This document shows, piece by piece, positions 1 to 11,016 of a stretch of DNA of 64,000 bases. Source of the DNA: Adenophora triphylla var. japonica (taxonomy: Eukaryota > Streptophyta > Magnoliopsida > Asterales > Campanulaceae); assembly GCA_022495995.1 (NCBI GenBank), contig JAFEMH010000075.1, forward strand, positions 596,001-660,000. Direction: 5' to 3'. How positions within the stretch are numbered: position 1 is the first letter of the stretch; each line of letters opens with the position of its first letter. A program made the translations under genes and the position numbers. The notes below the pieces were generated by a model. The model was given only the letters and a program-made list of their open reading frames with translations, ran no database searches and was not told the origin of the DNA.

Positions 1-79
1 TCCTAGAATTTGGGTCAATCCCTAAATCATTCAAAAATCAAGCAAAATCATCGGATTCGAGCAAAATGAGAATGCTTAC

Positions 80-256
80 CCCAACCGATCGAGGGTTCGT
101 TGATTTATGCTCCCTTCTCCCCGGGTAAAGCTCCGATGGAGGCGTAAGGAAGTCATACTTCCTCTCCGTCCGAACGAGCTCCTTTCTCCTCCTTCTCGCA
201 GCCGCGGAGATGTTCCTTCTTGCTTGCCTCGGTATGGGATTGCCCTCCGGATCCAT
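80..256 (-). CDS. PMD2 exon 1 of R1 (plant mobile domain gene, partial)
   Basis: ATG at 254-256 opens 59 codons ending at a splice donor (GTAAGC, 79 down to 74). It is matched to exon 1 of the PMD2 genes at 22564-22731 and 50046-50213 by position (far end of the cassette, antisense, next to the tandem repeats), by size (177 against 168 and 168 nt) and by ending in phase 0 at a donor. The encoded part is rich in Arg and Lys and has no PMD motif itself; in the other copies the PMD signature is in exon 2, which here lies left of the window. No stop is seen in this exon. Assignment rests on synteny more than on sequence similarity. Confidence 0.6.
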
Positions 257-401
257 TCCAATCGATAGAAGCAAAGGGAATTGAAGAATTTTGAAGAAAT
301 TCTCTCCTTTCTCTCTCTCTTCCTCGGAAGTTCTTGGGCGGCAATAATGCCCAATGCCCGTTCAAACCTGTTTTAAATAATATGGAAAAAACAGGTCTCT
401 A

Positions 402-440
402 GCCGTACGGATCCTTTTTCTCCATCTCATGCCGGGCGGC
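402..440. promoter_or_regulatory. Paired palindromes upstream of R1 PMD2
   Basis: GCCGTACGGA (402-411) and GCCGGGCGGC (431-440) lie about 150-185 bp upstream of the PMD2 start on the - strand. They match the GCCGYRCGGC palindromes of the R1 and R3 LTR promoters, with spacing 29 instead of 31 bp. Probably a degenerate copy of the same promoter element. Confidence 0.5.
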
Positions 441-650
441 TTCATTCGCTCTGAGCAGAAATTACAATCCTGCCCCTGGACCTTCCACTTGGGCATGCAA
501 TTTCCGTTATCTTTTAACCAAGATAACATCTTTTTCAGAAAATATCCCTTATCTCTTTAGCAATCAAGCTCTATTCCCAGTCACCTCCGTTAATTCCGTT
601 ATAACGGGATAACACTAGGTGACAACCTCCGAATTGTCAGAACTCTAAAC

Positions 651-1320
651 TTGTGCTACCTCTATCCGCGAATAGTGACGTATGCCCAAGTCATTCCAAC
701 TTGTGCTACCTCTATCCGCGAATAGTGACGTATGCCCAAGTCATTCCAACTTGTGCTACCTCTATCCGCGAATAGTGACGTATGCCCAAGTCATTCCAAC
801 TTGTGCTACCTCTATCCGCGAATAGTGACGTATGCCCAAGTCATTCCAACTTGTGCTACCTCTATCCGCGAATAGTGACGTATGCCCAAGTCATTCCAAC
901 TTGTGCTACCTCTATCCGCGAATAGTGACGTATGCCCAAGTCATTCCAACTTGTGCTACCTCTATCCGCGAATAGTGACGTATGCCCAAGTCATTCCAAC
1001 TTGTGCTACCTCTATCCGCGAATAGTGACGTATGCCCAAGTCATTCCAACTTGTGCTACCTCTATCCGCGAATAGTGACGTATGCCCAAGTCATTCCAAC
1101 TTGTGCTACCTCTATCCGCGAATAGTGACGTATGCCCAAGTCATTCCAACTTGTGCTACCTCTATCCGCGAATAGTGACGTATGCCCAAGTCATTCCAAC
1201 TTGTGCTACCTCTAATCCGCGAATAGTGACGTATGCCCAAGTCATTTCAACTTGTGCTACCTCTATCCGCGAATAGTGACGTACGCTCAAGTTTCCCAAC
1301 TTAAGTTACCTCTATCTCCG
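651..1320. repeat. 50-bp tandem array in the R1 3' region
   Basis: The unit starts TTGTGCTACCTCTATCCGCG. Eleven copies from 651 to 1200 are identical to the base; the next two carry an insertion or substitutions and a last partial copy ends near 1320. The opposite-strand array of R3 (8041-8275) has a related 50-bp unit. A short reading frame across the array is only the repeat read through. Variable tandem repeats between coding part and 3' LTR are known in Tat/Ogre elements. Confidence 0.95.
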
Positions 1321-1880
1321 TCATAAAGAGATAGCGCCATAAGCTCTAGCTTCTTCAGGTGACAGCCTCCAGTAATTGTTAATCAGGTGACAGCCTCCGA
1401 ATTGTCAAAATCTCAAGGATCCTAGACATCGTTCCTAACTATCTAGTGATGCTTGAACTACGATCAAGGCTTGATTCCTCCGGGATACGTAGGTAGCCTT
1501 TTATAAAAGGTTCACCCATTCGACCACTTTGGTCACCCTGTTTCTTTGTCACTCCTCGGTGATAAAGCGGCCCTCATAGAGGTTCGTATATCCGACCACC
1601 TCGGTCACTTCTAGCATATCCCCAGTAGAATCAATTGCTTGACCTCCTACGTCATTTTCTCTTCTATTTCCCCGGCAAGAGACCGCTTCTTCTTCCTCCC
1701 CAAATGATCCTAATTCCGAACTACGGCCTGGGTTGATTCCTCCGGATACGTAGGTAGCCTTCCAAAAGGTTCAGCCACTCGACCACCTTGGTCACCCAAT
1801 CCGTCTCGGCATTCGCCGGATCGGATCCTTTTCTATCGACAACCCCACTCGCCTTGCAAGTGACGTTGCCGAGGGGCTTC
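1321..1880 (+). other. R1 3' untranslated region: two CTACG...CGTAG boxes, hairpin and polypurine tract
   Basis: Two boxes begin GAACTACG and end TACGTAGG (1454-1493 and 1718-1754); CTACG and CGTAG can pair. At 1834-1880 the sequence starts TATCGACAACCCCACT, forms a possible stem, and ends in GAGGGGCTTC (1871-1880), the purine-rich plus-strand primer just before the LTR. The same order of blocks precedes the 3' LTRs at 5747, 24887, 31171 and 51561. No gene is seen. Confidence 0.75.
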
Positions 1881-3487
1881 TGTAAGTACCCAAATCTGGC
1901 TCATGCCTTCCGGTTAATTTTCCCGACATTTTCGGTAAGTTTTCCGGTAATTCCCCAGACCTTCCCAGCGTTCCGGGAGCATTCCAGAACTATTTTTAAT
2001 TAAATTAGGGCTGAAGGGAATCCTTCCTAATTAAGAAACACGTTTTTCTTAATTAGGAAGAGCCTTCTAGAATAATGCCACCTTGCATGGTTCTAGAATG
2101 CTGAGTCATTCAGGATAAGACCGCACGGCCTCATTTGCAAAGGACCTGCAGCCGCACGGCTTCATTAGCCTTATCCAGATTACCTATAAATAGAGGCCTC
2201 CTCTACCCATTTCAACAACAACAAGACACACAATAGAGATACAATACACTCACAAACACAATCAGACGTGAAGAACACCCTTGAAGGCTCAAGAAGGCGA
2301 AGAAGAAGCTCAAGAAGCCATCTCCCTCCTCCTTGAAGACCCAAGACGAACCTCTCCTCCTAGCTCCGTCCGAAGAAGCGAAGGAAACGATTGGTAACCT
2401 CGCACGCCCTAACCTTGCATTTTAATTGATATACTTGCTCATTGCATTCATATATCTTGCTTGGGACTTGGCATTTATTCATAAAGATCATTTCTTTATC
2501 ATTCCCCTTCCCCTTTGCATGCATTAAGACCTCATTTGTCATAAAAATGTAGTCTTTTTCATAAAGGTGCATCCTTTGCACCTAAAACCCCTATTTTCCA
2601 ATAAAAATGTTATCTTTACGCATCATTTGCATATAAAGATCAAATCTTTTTCAATAAAAATGCATCCTTTGCATCAAAACCCCTTTTTCAATGCATCATT
2701 TGCATAAAAATCCTATCTTTACGCATCACTTGCATAAAGATCATTTCTTTCAATCAAAAAAGCATCATTTGCAAACATAAAAATGTCATCTTTTCATTAA
2801 AGAGTCATTTTTCATCATGCATTTCCCTTTCCCCAACCTTGGAACGGACCGGTGTAAAAGATCCTATCTTTACATCGTTCCTTCCATTAAAGGTTCACGA
2901 TTTCTTTAGAAAGGGACACCTTGAACCCTATATCTCCGATTATCGCTTAAGAAAGAGTATGAAGCCTCTATACGAGCTCGACCATCTTAAAGCGTAGGAT
3001 TGATGGGCTAAGGACCCTCCTTTTCTAAAGAACCTCATCTTTGACCAAAAGAGAGTCATTCTCTCGATCACGCAAGTCCCGAGGGTCCCGAGGTTTAAAA
3101 TGTGATGATCACAAGTCATAAGATGAGGACGGGATCATAATCCCGAATACATAAAATTCCAAGGAATCCCGAGCGACAACCAACAAATGGTTTGTACGTC
3201 CGGAAGACAACTTGGGACATTCCCCCCTTATTTTCAAACACATGCACACAAGAAAGCACGCAAGCAAGCACGATTAATGAAATCTCGGGAGACTTGCTCC
3301 GGCAAGGCACTTTGGGTGAACGCCAAACGTTCTTCCCAAGGGGTAACTTAACCTCCGAACCCATAAAACAACCTTTTTTTCAAAGTTTTGAGGTAATCAA
3401 AATGGCGTGGCGACTCCGTTTTTCAAATAACTCGGATGTCTTCAAACTCGCGTGAATCCAACACAAAATTTGGGCACCACATTCACA
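1881..3487 (+). repeat. R1 3' LTR (1607 bp)
   Basis: Starts TGTAAGTACCCAAATCTGG and ends ...CATTCACA. Boundaries come from comparison with the R3 LTRs, which have the same ends on the opposite strand. It holds a TATA box at 2185-2193, a splice-donor-like GGTAACC near 2391-2397, many short repeats around ATCCTTTGCAT between about 2480 and 2780, and CGTGGCGACTCC (3406-3417), a copy of the first bases of the primer binding site. Confidence 0.9.
2120..2193 (+). promoter_or_regulatory. R1 LTR promoter: palindrome pair and TATA box
   Basis: ACCGCACGGC at 2120-2129 and GCCGCACGGC at 2151-2160 start exactly 31 bp apart, followed 25 bp later by TATAAATAG (2185-2193). The same arrangement is seen on the - strand in both R3 LTRs. 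TATA assignment is by consensus and position; the role of the palindromes is inferred. Confidence 0.7.
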
Positions 3488-3488
3488 G

Positions 3489-3725
3489 ATAGCGAGAGCT
3501 TTCGACAAGAAAGTCAAGTCCCGAGACATCAGGGAAGGCAACCTTGTACTCAAAGAAAAGCCTCCCACTCGAACCAACCCACTGGGAAAATGGGAACCAA
3601 CATGGATCGGCCCTTTCGTGGTTTAAAAGATCTTCTCCGGTGGTGCCATGAAACTGACAGACCTAGACGACAATCCCTTCATGAATCCAGTCAACGAAAG
3701 TAAACTTCGCAGATACTTCGCCTAA
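3489..3725 (+). pseudogene. C-terminal end of R2 pol (integrase GPY/F module)
   Basis: Seventy-eight codons and a stop in frame with known pol ends: an ARAFDKKV motif, then WIGPFVV (the GPY/F module that ends Ty3/gypsy integrases), GGAMKLTDLDD and a final LRRYFA. R3 pol (from 11017) aligns throughout. The frame contains a TAA stop at 3624-3626, just after the GPY/F motif. The piece begins at the R1 LTR because R1 inserted between the codon before the ARAFDKK motif and the motif itself; the rest of pol is outside the window. Confidence 0.85.
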
Positions 3726-4572
3726 AGAAAAACAATTGTGCATCTCGTGGCACTCCATGTAGTGTCGAACTACGCAGACCTGAGCCCTCTAGTCCGGGGG
3801 AACGTAGGCAACCTTAATTGGTTCGGTCTAAAAATACACAAAAAAGTCAAAAGTTTGAATGTCAATCAAGACCTCCATCAAGCTACGCACTTTTCAAGAG
3901 CACGCCCCAACGTCACCTTGACCAAGTCAAATGACGGCAGCAACATCAAAGGACATCCGAAGGTCACTCAAAGTCAGACGATTGACCCATGTCTACTTCC
4001 AAGCCAGGGGCTTTTCTTCGCCCTCACACGCTTCAAAAAAAAAAGAGCTCGAGCGAGGGCTCACAAAAAAAAAAAAAAGAGCTAGAGCAAGGGCTCACAA
4101 AAAAAAGGGAGCTCGAGCAAGGGCTCACAAAAAAAATATATAAAATAAAGAAAAAAGGCTCAAGCAGAAGCTGCGAAATTGAGGTCAAGAACCCAACGCC
4201 AACAAACAAGAGGCAAGGAAGCTACGGAAATGACCATCAAAATGACTTGTCAGGGGATCATTCAACCTCTCAGCCAAACACGAAGCCCCAGCAAAGGGGA
4301 TTGCCATCAAGGCCCAGGTTGCTTCAGTCCACAAATGCAACAGAAAAGTCCAAAAATGGACGCCGCCAAGATGCACAAAAGAAACAAAAAGCGAACAAGA
4401 GATCTTGCGTCTCGACAAAGCTTTAAAAGTAAATCACAAATCACTAACGGTTACAACATTTCTTGATGAGTCCAAGCACGGTCTACTCTCAAGTTCACAA
4501 CATGCTAAAAGACAACTTAATACATTTAACAAATTATGTGTTTGCAAATGCAATGAATGGATACCTAGGAGG
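3726..4572. other. R2 spacer between pol and PMD1
   Basis: Non-coding. At 3768-3835 it holds a block that follows pol in R2, R3 (10705-10790, reversed) and R4 (26905-26985): GAACTACG, then GACCTGAGCCC, then GGGAACGTAGGCAACC and GGTTCGGTCTAAAAA. At about 4034-4140 a unit of about 32 bp made of an A-run and GAGCTCGAGCNAGGGCTCAC is repeated three times. The rest shows no structure I can name. Reading frames here are spurious. Confidence 0.6.
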
Positions 4573-5746
4573 TCATTCTGCGCCATCTGCGCTTGCCCCC
4601 TCGCCATTCTTCCCTTTCTTCCCTCGTCCCTGGCGAGTCTTCTTTCGCTCCACGCGAGCCAACTCTGCGTCTCTCAGACCGAGATCAGGGGTCCTCCCCA
4701 TAGAGTCAAACAATCCAACAGCTCTCAGGGCTTCATTCGCCCGTGCTTCGGCTCGGTTCTCCTCCCTGCGAGTCTGCAAAAGGGGACCTCTCCCCGTTAG
4801 TCGGTCAACTCTAGTCTCGTAGTCAAACAAAGTGTCTCCCGTAACATCCTGAGGGTCAGACCAGGCTTCGGCACTCCTAAGGCAATAGCTACTACGGCAA
4901 ATGGGCCCCAGAATCGCTCCACGCCTGCTCCCCAAAGCCACTTGGGACTGCCCAACACGCTGCTCATACAAAGCCAGATACTGGGTCGTCAATATGACAC
5001 TCTCCCGACGTCGAAAGAGCACCACCGGAGGGAAAGCGGAGTACTTCCATACCCTCAGAAAATACAAGAAAGCACCTGGAGCTGCCATATAAAGAGGAGC
5101 TATCTCCACAGTAGCAAGGTCATCCCAGCCCCACAAAGGCTCCTGCTTCATCCCAAACTGTCGGTAAACAAGCGATGGAATATAAAAGGAGGACCAAGAC
5201 AAACCTGGAACTCTGACAACATAGGACCCTTCCTGCAAGGCCCTCCTAGTCTCGATCCCCCAGTGCGGAACCCACCAACGGATCTGACGCATACCAAGCT
5301 GTGCCATCCATCTCTCCCAGGCGGACTGATCCATATCCAACACAAGAGGTCGCCGAGCTAACGACCACGGGCTAAACGACGTCGGAGCCTCGGGCATGGC
5401 CTGAAGTCTCTCTCGCAGCCACAAGGTGAGCAAAGCGGGGCTTCCCCCTCTCATGAACCTATCCCCAGTTGCCAGACGGTCAATACCATGAAGAGTCTCC
5501 CCCAGCACCAACGGGTCAATATCCTCTCCAGCTTTGCAGTGCCCAACCACATCTAGCAAAGCGCCATCGCAAACACCAAGGGAGCTGACCATGAAAAGCG
5601 TCGCTATCACGCACAAGGCAAATGCATCCCACGAGACATCACTCTCATCATCAATCATGAACCGCTCTGGCAACGCAGAAATGTCAATATGACCTGAATC
5701 AAGGATCATGCCCTGCACTTCTCCCAATGAAGTATGAAGAAAGCCT
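4573..5746 (-). pseudogene. R2 PMD1, 3' part (plant mobile domain gene split by R3)
   Basis: This is the downstream three quarters of PMD1; the start is at 18970-19417. When the 5-bp duplication AGCCT is counted once, the frame runs on unbroken across R3. The protein belongs to the plant mobile domain (aminotransferase-like) group: it has RYWVPHW-like WWVPHWGIETRR, VRVPGLSWSSFYIPSLV and FPPVVLFRRRESVILTTQYL, all matched in R3 and R4 copies. The C-terminus is basic (KKTRQGRGKKGK). No stop occurs within this part, which ends at a TAA or TGA at 4573-4575. The gene is antisense to R2. A role in element control is inferred; PMD proteins such as Arabidopsis MAIN and MAIL1 act in silencing and genome stability. 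Confidence 0.8.
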
Positions 5747-7492
5747 TGTGAATGTGTGCCCAAATTCTAAATTTTTGTTTTTAGATCGGATTCATGCGAG
5801 TTTGAAAACATCCGGTTTAATTTGAAAAACGGAGTCGCCACGCCATTTTGATTTCCTCAAAACTTTGAAAAAAAGGATTTTTTTAGGGTTCGGAGGTTAA
5901 GTTACCCCTTGGGAAGAACGGATCGTCGTTCACCCAAGGTGCCTTGCCGTAGCAAGTCTCCCTAGATTCCGTTTATCGTGCTTGCTTGCGTGCTTTCTTG
6001 TGTGCATGTGTTTGAAAGAAGGGGAGGGAATGTCCCAAGTTGTCTTCCGGATGTACAAACCATTTATTGGTTGTCGTTTGGGATTCCTTGGATTTTTATG
6101 TGTTCGGGATTTTGATCCCGTCCTCATCTTGGACTTGTGATCATCGCTATTTGACCTTGGGACTTGCGTGATCGAGAGAAAGACTCTCTTTTATAGTCCA
6201 AAATGATGTTCTTTAGGAAAGGAGTGACCTTAGCCCATCAATCCTACGCCTTGAGACGATTGAGCTTATATGGGAGCTATCGTGCTCATCTCAAGCGATA
6301 ATTGGAGATATCGGGTTCAAGGTTTATCCCTCTCTAAAGAGATTATGGCACCTTTAATGGAAGAAACGATGTAAAGATAGGATATTTACACCGATCCGTT
6401 CCGAAGGTTGCTAATGGGGACATGGGAAAATGCATGTAAAAATGACATTTTTAGTGAAAAGATGACATTTTTGGGTTACAAAGGATGCATTTGATTGCAA
6501 AGGATGCTTTTTTATATAAAGACATGATTTTTATGCAAAGGATGCATTTTTATGGTGGAAAATAGTATTTAATATGCAAAGGATGCTAATTTGATGATAA
6601 AAAGATGATCTTTGATGCAAAGGATGCATGAAAATGGGTTTTAGATGCAAAGGATGCACCTTTATGGTAAAGACATGATTTTTATGTGCAAAGGATGCAT
6701 TTTGAACATAAAGATTGCATTTTATGAGCAAAAGATGCATAAAGATGATATTTTTATGTAAAAAAGGAATTTTTAGGTGCAAAGGATGCACCTTTGAACA
6801 TAAAGATTACATTTTTAATAACAAGTGATGCTTATTTCATGCAAAGGATGCAAAAGGGGGAGGGGGATATGATAAAGATAGGATCTTTAATGATAAATGC
6901 CAAGTCCCAAGCAAGATAATGACAATATATGAATGCAATGAGCAATTAAATCATATAGAGCATGTATTAATGCAAGGTAAGGGAGTGAGAGGTTACCAAT
7001 GGTGGTGACCTCTTCTTCTTTGGGTCTTGCTTGGTGGAAGGACCAACTTTGGAAGCATCAAGGAGGAGGGAGGTGGCTTCTTGGCTTTCTTCAACCTCTT
7101 GATCTTGCAGCAGTGTTTTGGGAGAGTTTTGGAGCTGAGTATGGTGTATTGTGTGTGTTTTTCGTCTTGGTGTTGTGTGTAAAATGGGAAGAGGAGGGCT
7201 CTATTTATAGGCAGTCTGGATAAGGCTAATGAGGCCGTGCGGCTAGGGGTTCTTGGCTAATGCAGCCGTGCGGCATTATCCTGTGTGACTCAGCATGTTT
7301 CTAGAATCATGCAAGGTGGCAATTATAGAAGGTTTTTGGTATTAAGAAAAATTTGTTTCTTAATCTCCAAGCAGTCCCTTCAGCCCTTGGGAGGTTTGGA
7401 ATAGTTCAGGAACAATTCCGGAACTCTAGGAAAGTCCGGGGAATTACCGGGAAACTAATCTGGAAGGCATGAGCCAGATTTGGGTACTTACA
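5747..7492 (-). repeat. R3 3' LTR
   Basis: On the + strand it begins TGTGAATGTGTGCC and ends GGGTACTTACA. It contains a TATA box (7201-7210, - strand), the palindrome pair 7234-7274, a splice-donor-like GGTAACC (6991-6997, - strand), about twenty short repeats around GCAAAGGATGCA (6480-6860), and GGAGTCGCCACG (5831-5842), the primer-site half copy. A 74-codon frame at 6999-7223 is spurious. Confidence 0.95.
7201..7274 (-). promoter_or_regulatory. R3 3' LTR promoter: TATA box and palindrome pair
   Basis: CTATTTATAG at 7201-7210 is a TATA box on the - strand. Upstream of it GCCGTGCGGC occurs at 7234-7243 and 7265-7274, exactly 31 bp apart. The 5' LTR has the same arrangement. Confidence 0.7.
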
Positions 7493-8040
7493 GAAGCCCC
7501 TCGGCAACGTCACTTGCAGGGCAAGTGGGGTTGTCGATAGAAAAGGATCCAATCTGGTGAATGCCGAGACGGATTGGGTGACCAAGACAGCCGAGTGGCT
7601 GAACCTTTGGAAGGCTACCTACGTATCCCGGAGGAATCAAGCCAGGCCGTAGTTCAGAACATATCCGCTGGGGAATGGCGAAGAGAAACTGGTCTCTTAC
7701 CGTGGAAATGGAAGATAAAGTGACCTAGGAGGTCAAGCAATTGATCCTACTGGGGATATGCTAGAAGTGACCGATGTGGTCGGATATCTAGGCTTTTATG
7801 AGGGGCTACTTCACCACAGAGGAGCGATGAAGGAACAGGGTGACCAAAGTGGTCGGATGGCTGGACCTTTTATGAAAGGCTACCTACGTATCCCGGAGGA
7901 ATCAAGCCTTGGTCGTAGTTCAAGCATCACTAGATAGGTTAGGAATGATGTCTAGGATCCTTGAAGTTTTGACAATTAATGGAGGTTGTCACCTGACTCG
8001 ACAATTAATGGAGGTTGTCACCTGATTGGATACTAGAGCT
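7493..8040 (-). other. R3 purine tract, hairpin and CTACG...CGTAG boxes
   Basis: Read on the - strand, GAGGGGCTTC ends directly at the LTR, preceded by the CACTTG...CAAGTG stem and TATCGACAACCCC. Two box copies lie at about 7616-7655 and 7880-7920 (CCTACGTATCCC ... CGTAGTTC on the + strand). Two short direct repeats of ACAATTAATGGAGGTTGTCA lie near 7970-8025. No gene. Confidence 0.7.
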
Positions 8041-8275
8041 TACTTCACTATCGAATGGATAGAGGTAGCTAAAGTTTGGAGAACTTGAGCGTACTTCTCA
8101 ATCTGTGATAGCGGTAGCTAAAGTTTGGAGAACTTGAGCGTACTTCACTATCTGTGATAGAGGTAGCTAAAGTTTGGAAAACTTGAGCGTACTTCACTAT
8201 CTGTGATAGAGGTAGCTAAAGTTTGGAGAACTTGAGCGTACTTCTCTATTCGTGATAGAGGTAGCTAAAGTTAGG
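8041..8275. repeat. 50-bp tandem array of R3
   Basis: About five units built on GGTAGCTAAAGTTTGGAGAA and CTTGAGCGTACTTCACTATC. On the - strand they align with the R1 unit (CTACCTCTAT..CG..ATAGTGACGTA), so the array descends from a common ancestor but is shorter and less uniform. Confidence 0.9.
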
Positions 8276-8717
8276 AGTTCTGACAATTCGGAGGTTGTCA
8301 CCTAGCGTCATTCCGTTATAACGGAAGTAACGGAGGCGACTGGGGAGGAAGGATCGGAGGCCTAGGAGGTCTCTAGAGTTGATTTAGGAAGAAAAACAAA
8401 CAATGAACAAGTTTTATGCACATTTTGCTTATTTTTTGCTTTATTTGGGCGCCGATGGGGCGAAAACAATGTACTACTGTTTTATTTACTTTTCTATTTT
8501 TATGCTTTATTAATTTGCATATTGCTTGAGCCTCGGGGCAGTTTTTTGCTTGGAATTGGGGCTGAAACTGGGCCAAAATGATATATAATGATATATAACT
8601 ACTTGGATGGTCTTAGGACATGTTTTTGTACAGGTTTTGATTGAAAAAGTGGGGTGAAAACTCCCTTTAGGCAGCAACTTGGTTGTTGCAGATTGGCTTT
8701 TAGATCAGGCAAATGAG

Positions 8718-8758
8718 GTCGTGCGGTCTGGTCTCTGGAGCAAATGAAGCCGTGCGGC
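8718..8758 (+). promoter_or_regulatory. Palindrome pair upstream of R3 PMD1
   Basis: GTCGTGCGGT (8718-8727) and GCCGTGCGGC (8749-8758) start 31 bp apart, 139 bp upstream of the likely PMD1 ATG at 8897. It is the same motif and spacing as in the R3 LTR promoters, although this gene runs the other way. The 8276-8717 stretch upstream holds an R3-specific spacer in which I see nothing else. Confidence 0.65.
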
Positions 8759-8896
8759 TCGCAGTTCTGTCTGGACTGGTTATTTTTAGAATAAAACCAA
8801 GGCTTGGCCATTTCATTTCGTTTTCACTCTAGACTTGTCCCAACTGTTCCCAGAGCACATATTGGACCTAAAGACACCACCTTTGATCATTTTACA

Positions 8897-10398
8897 ATGG
8901 AGAAGCCCACTGGATTGCAAAGGGGGAAAAGGGATCGCTTTCTGTCCGATCTTCAATCTTGGGTGAGATATAACTTTCAATCTCACAAGGGACTGTCTGA
9001 TTCTACCTTCAAGATCAAATCTTTATGGAATTTGAGGGATCTCCCGCCCGATTGGGACCTTTTGAGAGCGGCAGCAAGGTTTTGGGACGTCCGGAGACAC
9101 GTTTACTGCTTTTCTTACAATGAGATTGTCCCAACGCATGAAGACTTCTGAGCCTTGATTGGGGGTCCCGAAATTGAGGCTATATCGATTCCGTCAATTG
9201 AAGATGTGCCAGTGGCGGCAAAGTTGGCATCTTTTCTGCAGATTTCTCTGGGAGAGGCTGAGAGGATGATGATTGCTCCGGACAGGATTGACCTTTCTGA
9301 TATCCCGGGCAGGTTTGGGTCTCCGGATATGGCTAAGACCATGGTGGCTATGGATGCCTTTATCCTCTGCATATTTTCATCTTTGTTCACCGCTGAGTCC
9401 GTGGGGATCTGTCACGGTGGTCTCTTGGACATGGTCAGAGATTGCAGGGCTGGGAAGGACATTGTCCCACTGGTTTTGGGTGAGACCCTTCATGGCATTG
9501 ATAGGATGGCTAGAGGAGACCATTTTATGAGGTTTGGGAGTCCAGCTGTGCTGACTTTATGGCTGCAGGAGAGGCTCGGGGCTTGCCAGGGGCTTTGCCG
9601 ACTCAGTGCCCTTGGGTGATTTCTCGGAGAGGTTTGCCTAGGCAGCAGGGCCAAGATGATTGGGAGCTGATGATGGCTAGGCTATCCACTTCAGACATTT
9701 GCTGGTGGGTACCTCACTGGAGGTTGCAGACCAGGAGGATATTTCAGGAGTCCTATATAGTGAGGGTTCCAGGGTTCTGTTGGTCATCCTTCTACATACC
9801 CTGCTTGGTATCCAGGCAGTTCGGGGCCTTACAGGAGCCGTTGGGCGATTGGGAGGACATCCGTACCATGGAGGTGGTGCCATTAGCTATGAGGGATCCA
9901 GCCAGCTTCTCATTCTTCTCGAGGGCTTGGCCATACACTGCCTTCCCACCTAGGGCTATTTTTAGGAGCAGGAAGAGTACCATCTTGACCACTGTCTACT
10001 TGGACTAGTACGAGAGGGAGATGGGAGCGACTCAGGTCATATTGGGAGAGAGACGTCAGTCTTTATTGGGGGCTGCTTGCGACTCGAGTAGGGCTTTGAG
10101 GGAGACTGAAGCTAAGGCGAGTCGCCATAACCAGTCAGGTGACCTTATCAGGGATATGGAGGCTCGATATGAGAGGCTTTGTGAAGTCGCTCCCTTGGCT
10201 GAGGCTCAGAGGGAGGAAGTGCAGACTCGTGCCCGAGTTGAGAGGGCACTTATTGACACAGGTTTGATGGAGGCTCCAGTGAGGATATCGGAGATCGGAA
10301 TGAGGGAGACCGACATCATAGAGAAGAAGAGAAAGAAAACTCGACGGGGTCGAGGTAAAGGGAAGAAGACCAAAGAAGACTCAGCGAATGACGACTGA
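8897..10398 (+). pseudogene. R3 PMD1 (plant mobile domain gene, antisense to R3), broken
   Basis: ATG at 8897 aligns with the starts of PMD1 in R2 and R4; longer in-frame starts upstream lack support. Intronless. Conserved parts in order: DWDLLRAAARFWD, RHVYCFSYNEIVPT (PMD core, about residues 55-85), a helical middle, DICWWVPHW, VRVPGFCWSSFYIP, and a basic end (KKRKKTRRGRGKGKK). Breaks: TGA at 9149-9151 in place of a sense codon after EDF, a frameshift between about 9590 and 9620, and TAG at 10006-10008. Length would be near 500 codons, as in R2. Located between pol and 3' LTR, opposite to pol, like the extra antisense reading frames known from Tat elements. Confidence 0.85.
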
Positions 10399-11016
10399 CA
10401 GATCTTTTCTTAGGATTCCCTTATTGCCATTTTGCAAACACAGTAGTTTATTAGGCATTTTATTGTATTTTAGATCTTTGTAGCAGGTTAGCAGAGTCAA
10501 GAGTAGACCGTGCTTGAACTCATCAAGAAATTTTTAACTTGTAATGAACAAGAGATATTATCTTAGAAATTAATCAAGACACAATTTCATGGAAATTTCA
10601 GATGTCTTATTGATTAGGACCCGTTTTATGAAAACTTGAATATCCTTTATTATTGTTTAGGACGCATTTCATGGAAACTTAATCGCCCTTTTTATTGTTT
10701 AGACCGAACCATAAATGGCTGCCTACGTTCCCCTTTTACAAGAAAGACTAAGGGGCTCAGGTCTTCGTAGTTCATTCTGGTGAACTTTTTTTTTTTTTTT
10801 TTTTTTTATGTGCGGCCCTGTTTTTGCCTAGACCGCCCTTCTTGGGTTTTCGGCCCTAGCCGGGCATTACTCTTTTTGTACTAAGATTTTTTTCTTTTTT
10901 TTTTTATGTGCAACCCTGTTTTTTGCCTCGATCGCCCTTTTTGGGTTTTTAGCCTAGCTGGGTATTACTCTTTTTGCACTAAGATTTTTTTATTTTTTTT
11001 TGTAATTTTCTTTTTC
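10399..11016. other. R3 spacer between PMD1 and pol
   Basis: Non-coding. It contains the post-pol block in reverse (10705-10790: AGACCGAACC ... CTGCCTACGTTCCCC ... CGTAGTTC), long T runs at 10788-10807 and 10888-11005, and a duplicated stretch of about 95 bp (10806-10890 and 10902-10992) around GCCCGG/CTGGGTATTACTCTTTTTG. Confidence 0.7.

Larger units (their letters stand above)
1..3487 (+). mobile_element. R1: Ty3/gypsy (Tat-type) LTR retrotransposon, 3' part only
   Basis: The visible part runs from the first exon of an antisense PMD2 gene, through a 50-bp tandem array and a purine tract, to a complete 3' LTR (1881-3487) with TG...CA ends. Gag, pol and the 5' LTR lie left of the window. LTR and array resemble those of R3 on the opposite strand, so R1 and R3 are one family. 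The LTR is followed directly by GATAG (3488-3492) and then by the end of a pol gene of another element (R2), so R1 is an insertion into R2. The matching left target duplication is outside the window. Confidence 0.8.

Noticed and set aside
651..1320. CRISPR-like regular array
   Set aside because: Units are contiguous 50-bp tandem repeats without spacers, inside a plant retrotransposon. No cas gene.
1881..3725. R1 LTR as a 5' LTR of an element made of LTR plus pol end plus PMD genes
   Set aside because: No primer binding site follows the LTR, and the LTR at the other end (24887-26360) is not a copy of it. An insertion into pol explains it better.
4573..5763. A 396-codon gene starting at 5763
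   Set aside because: The first codon is a TTG inside the R3 LTR. The true gene continues at 18970 on the other side of R3.
6999..7223. 74-codon frame repeated at 18476-18700
   Set aside because: It recurs only because it is inside both R3 LTRs; R1 does not keep it.
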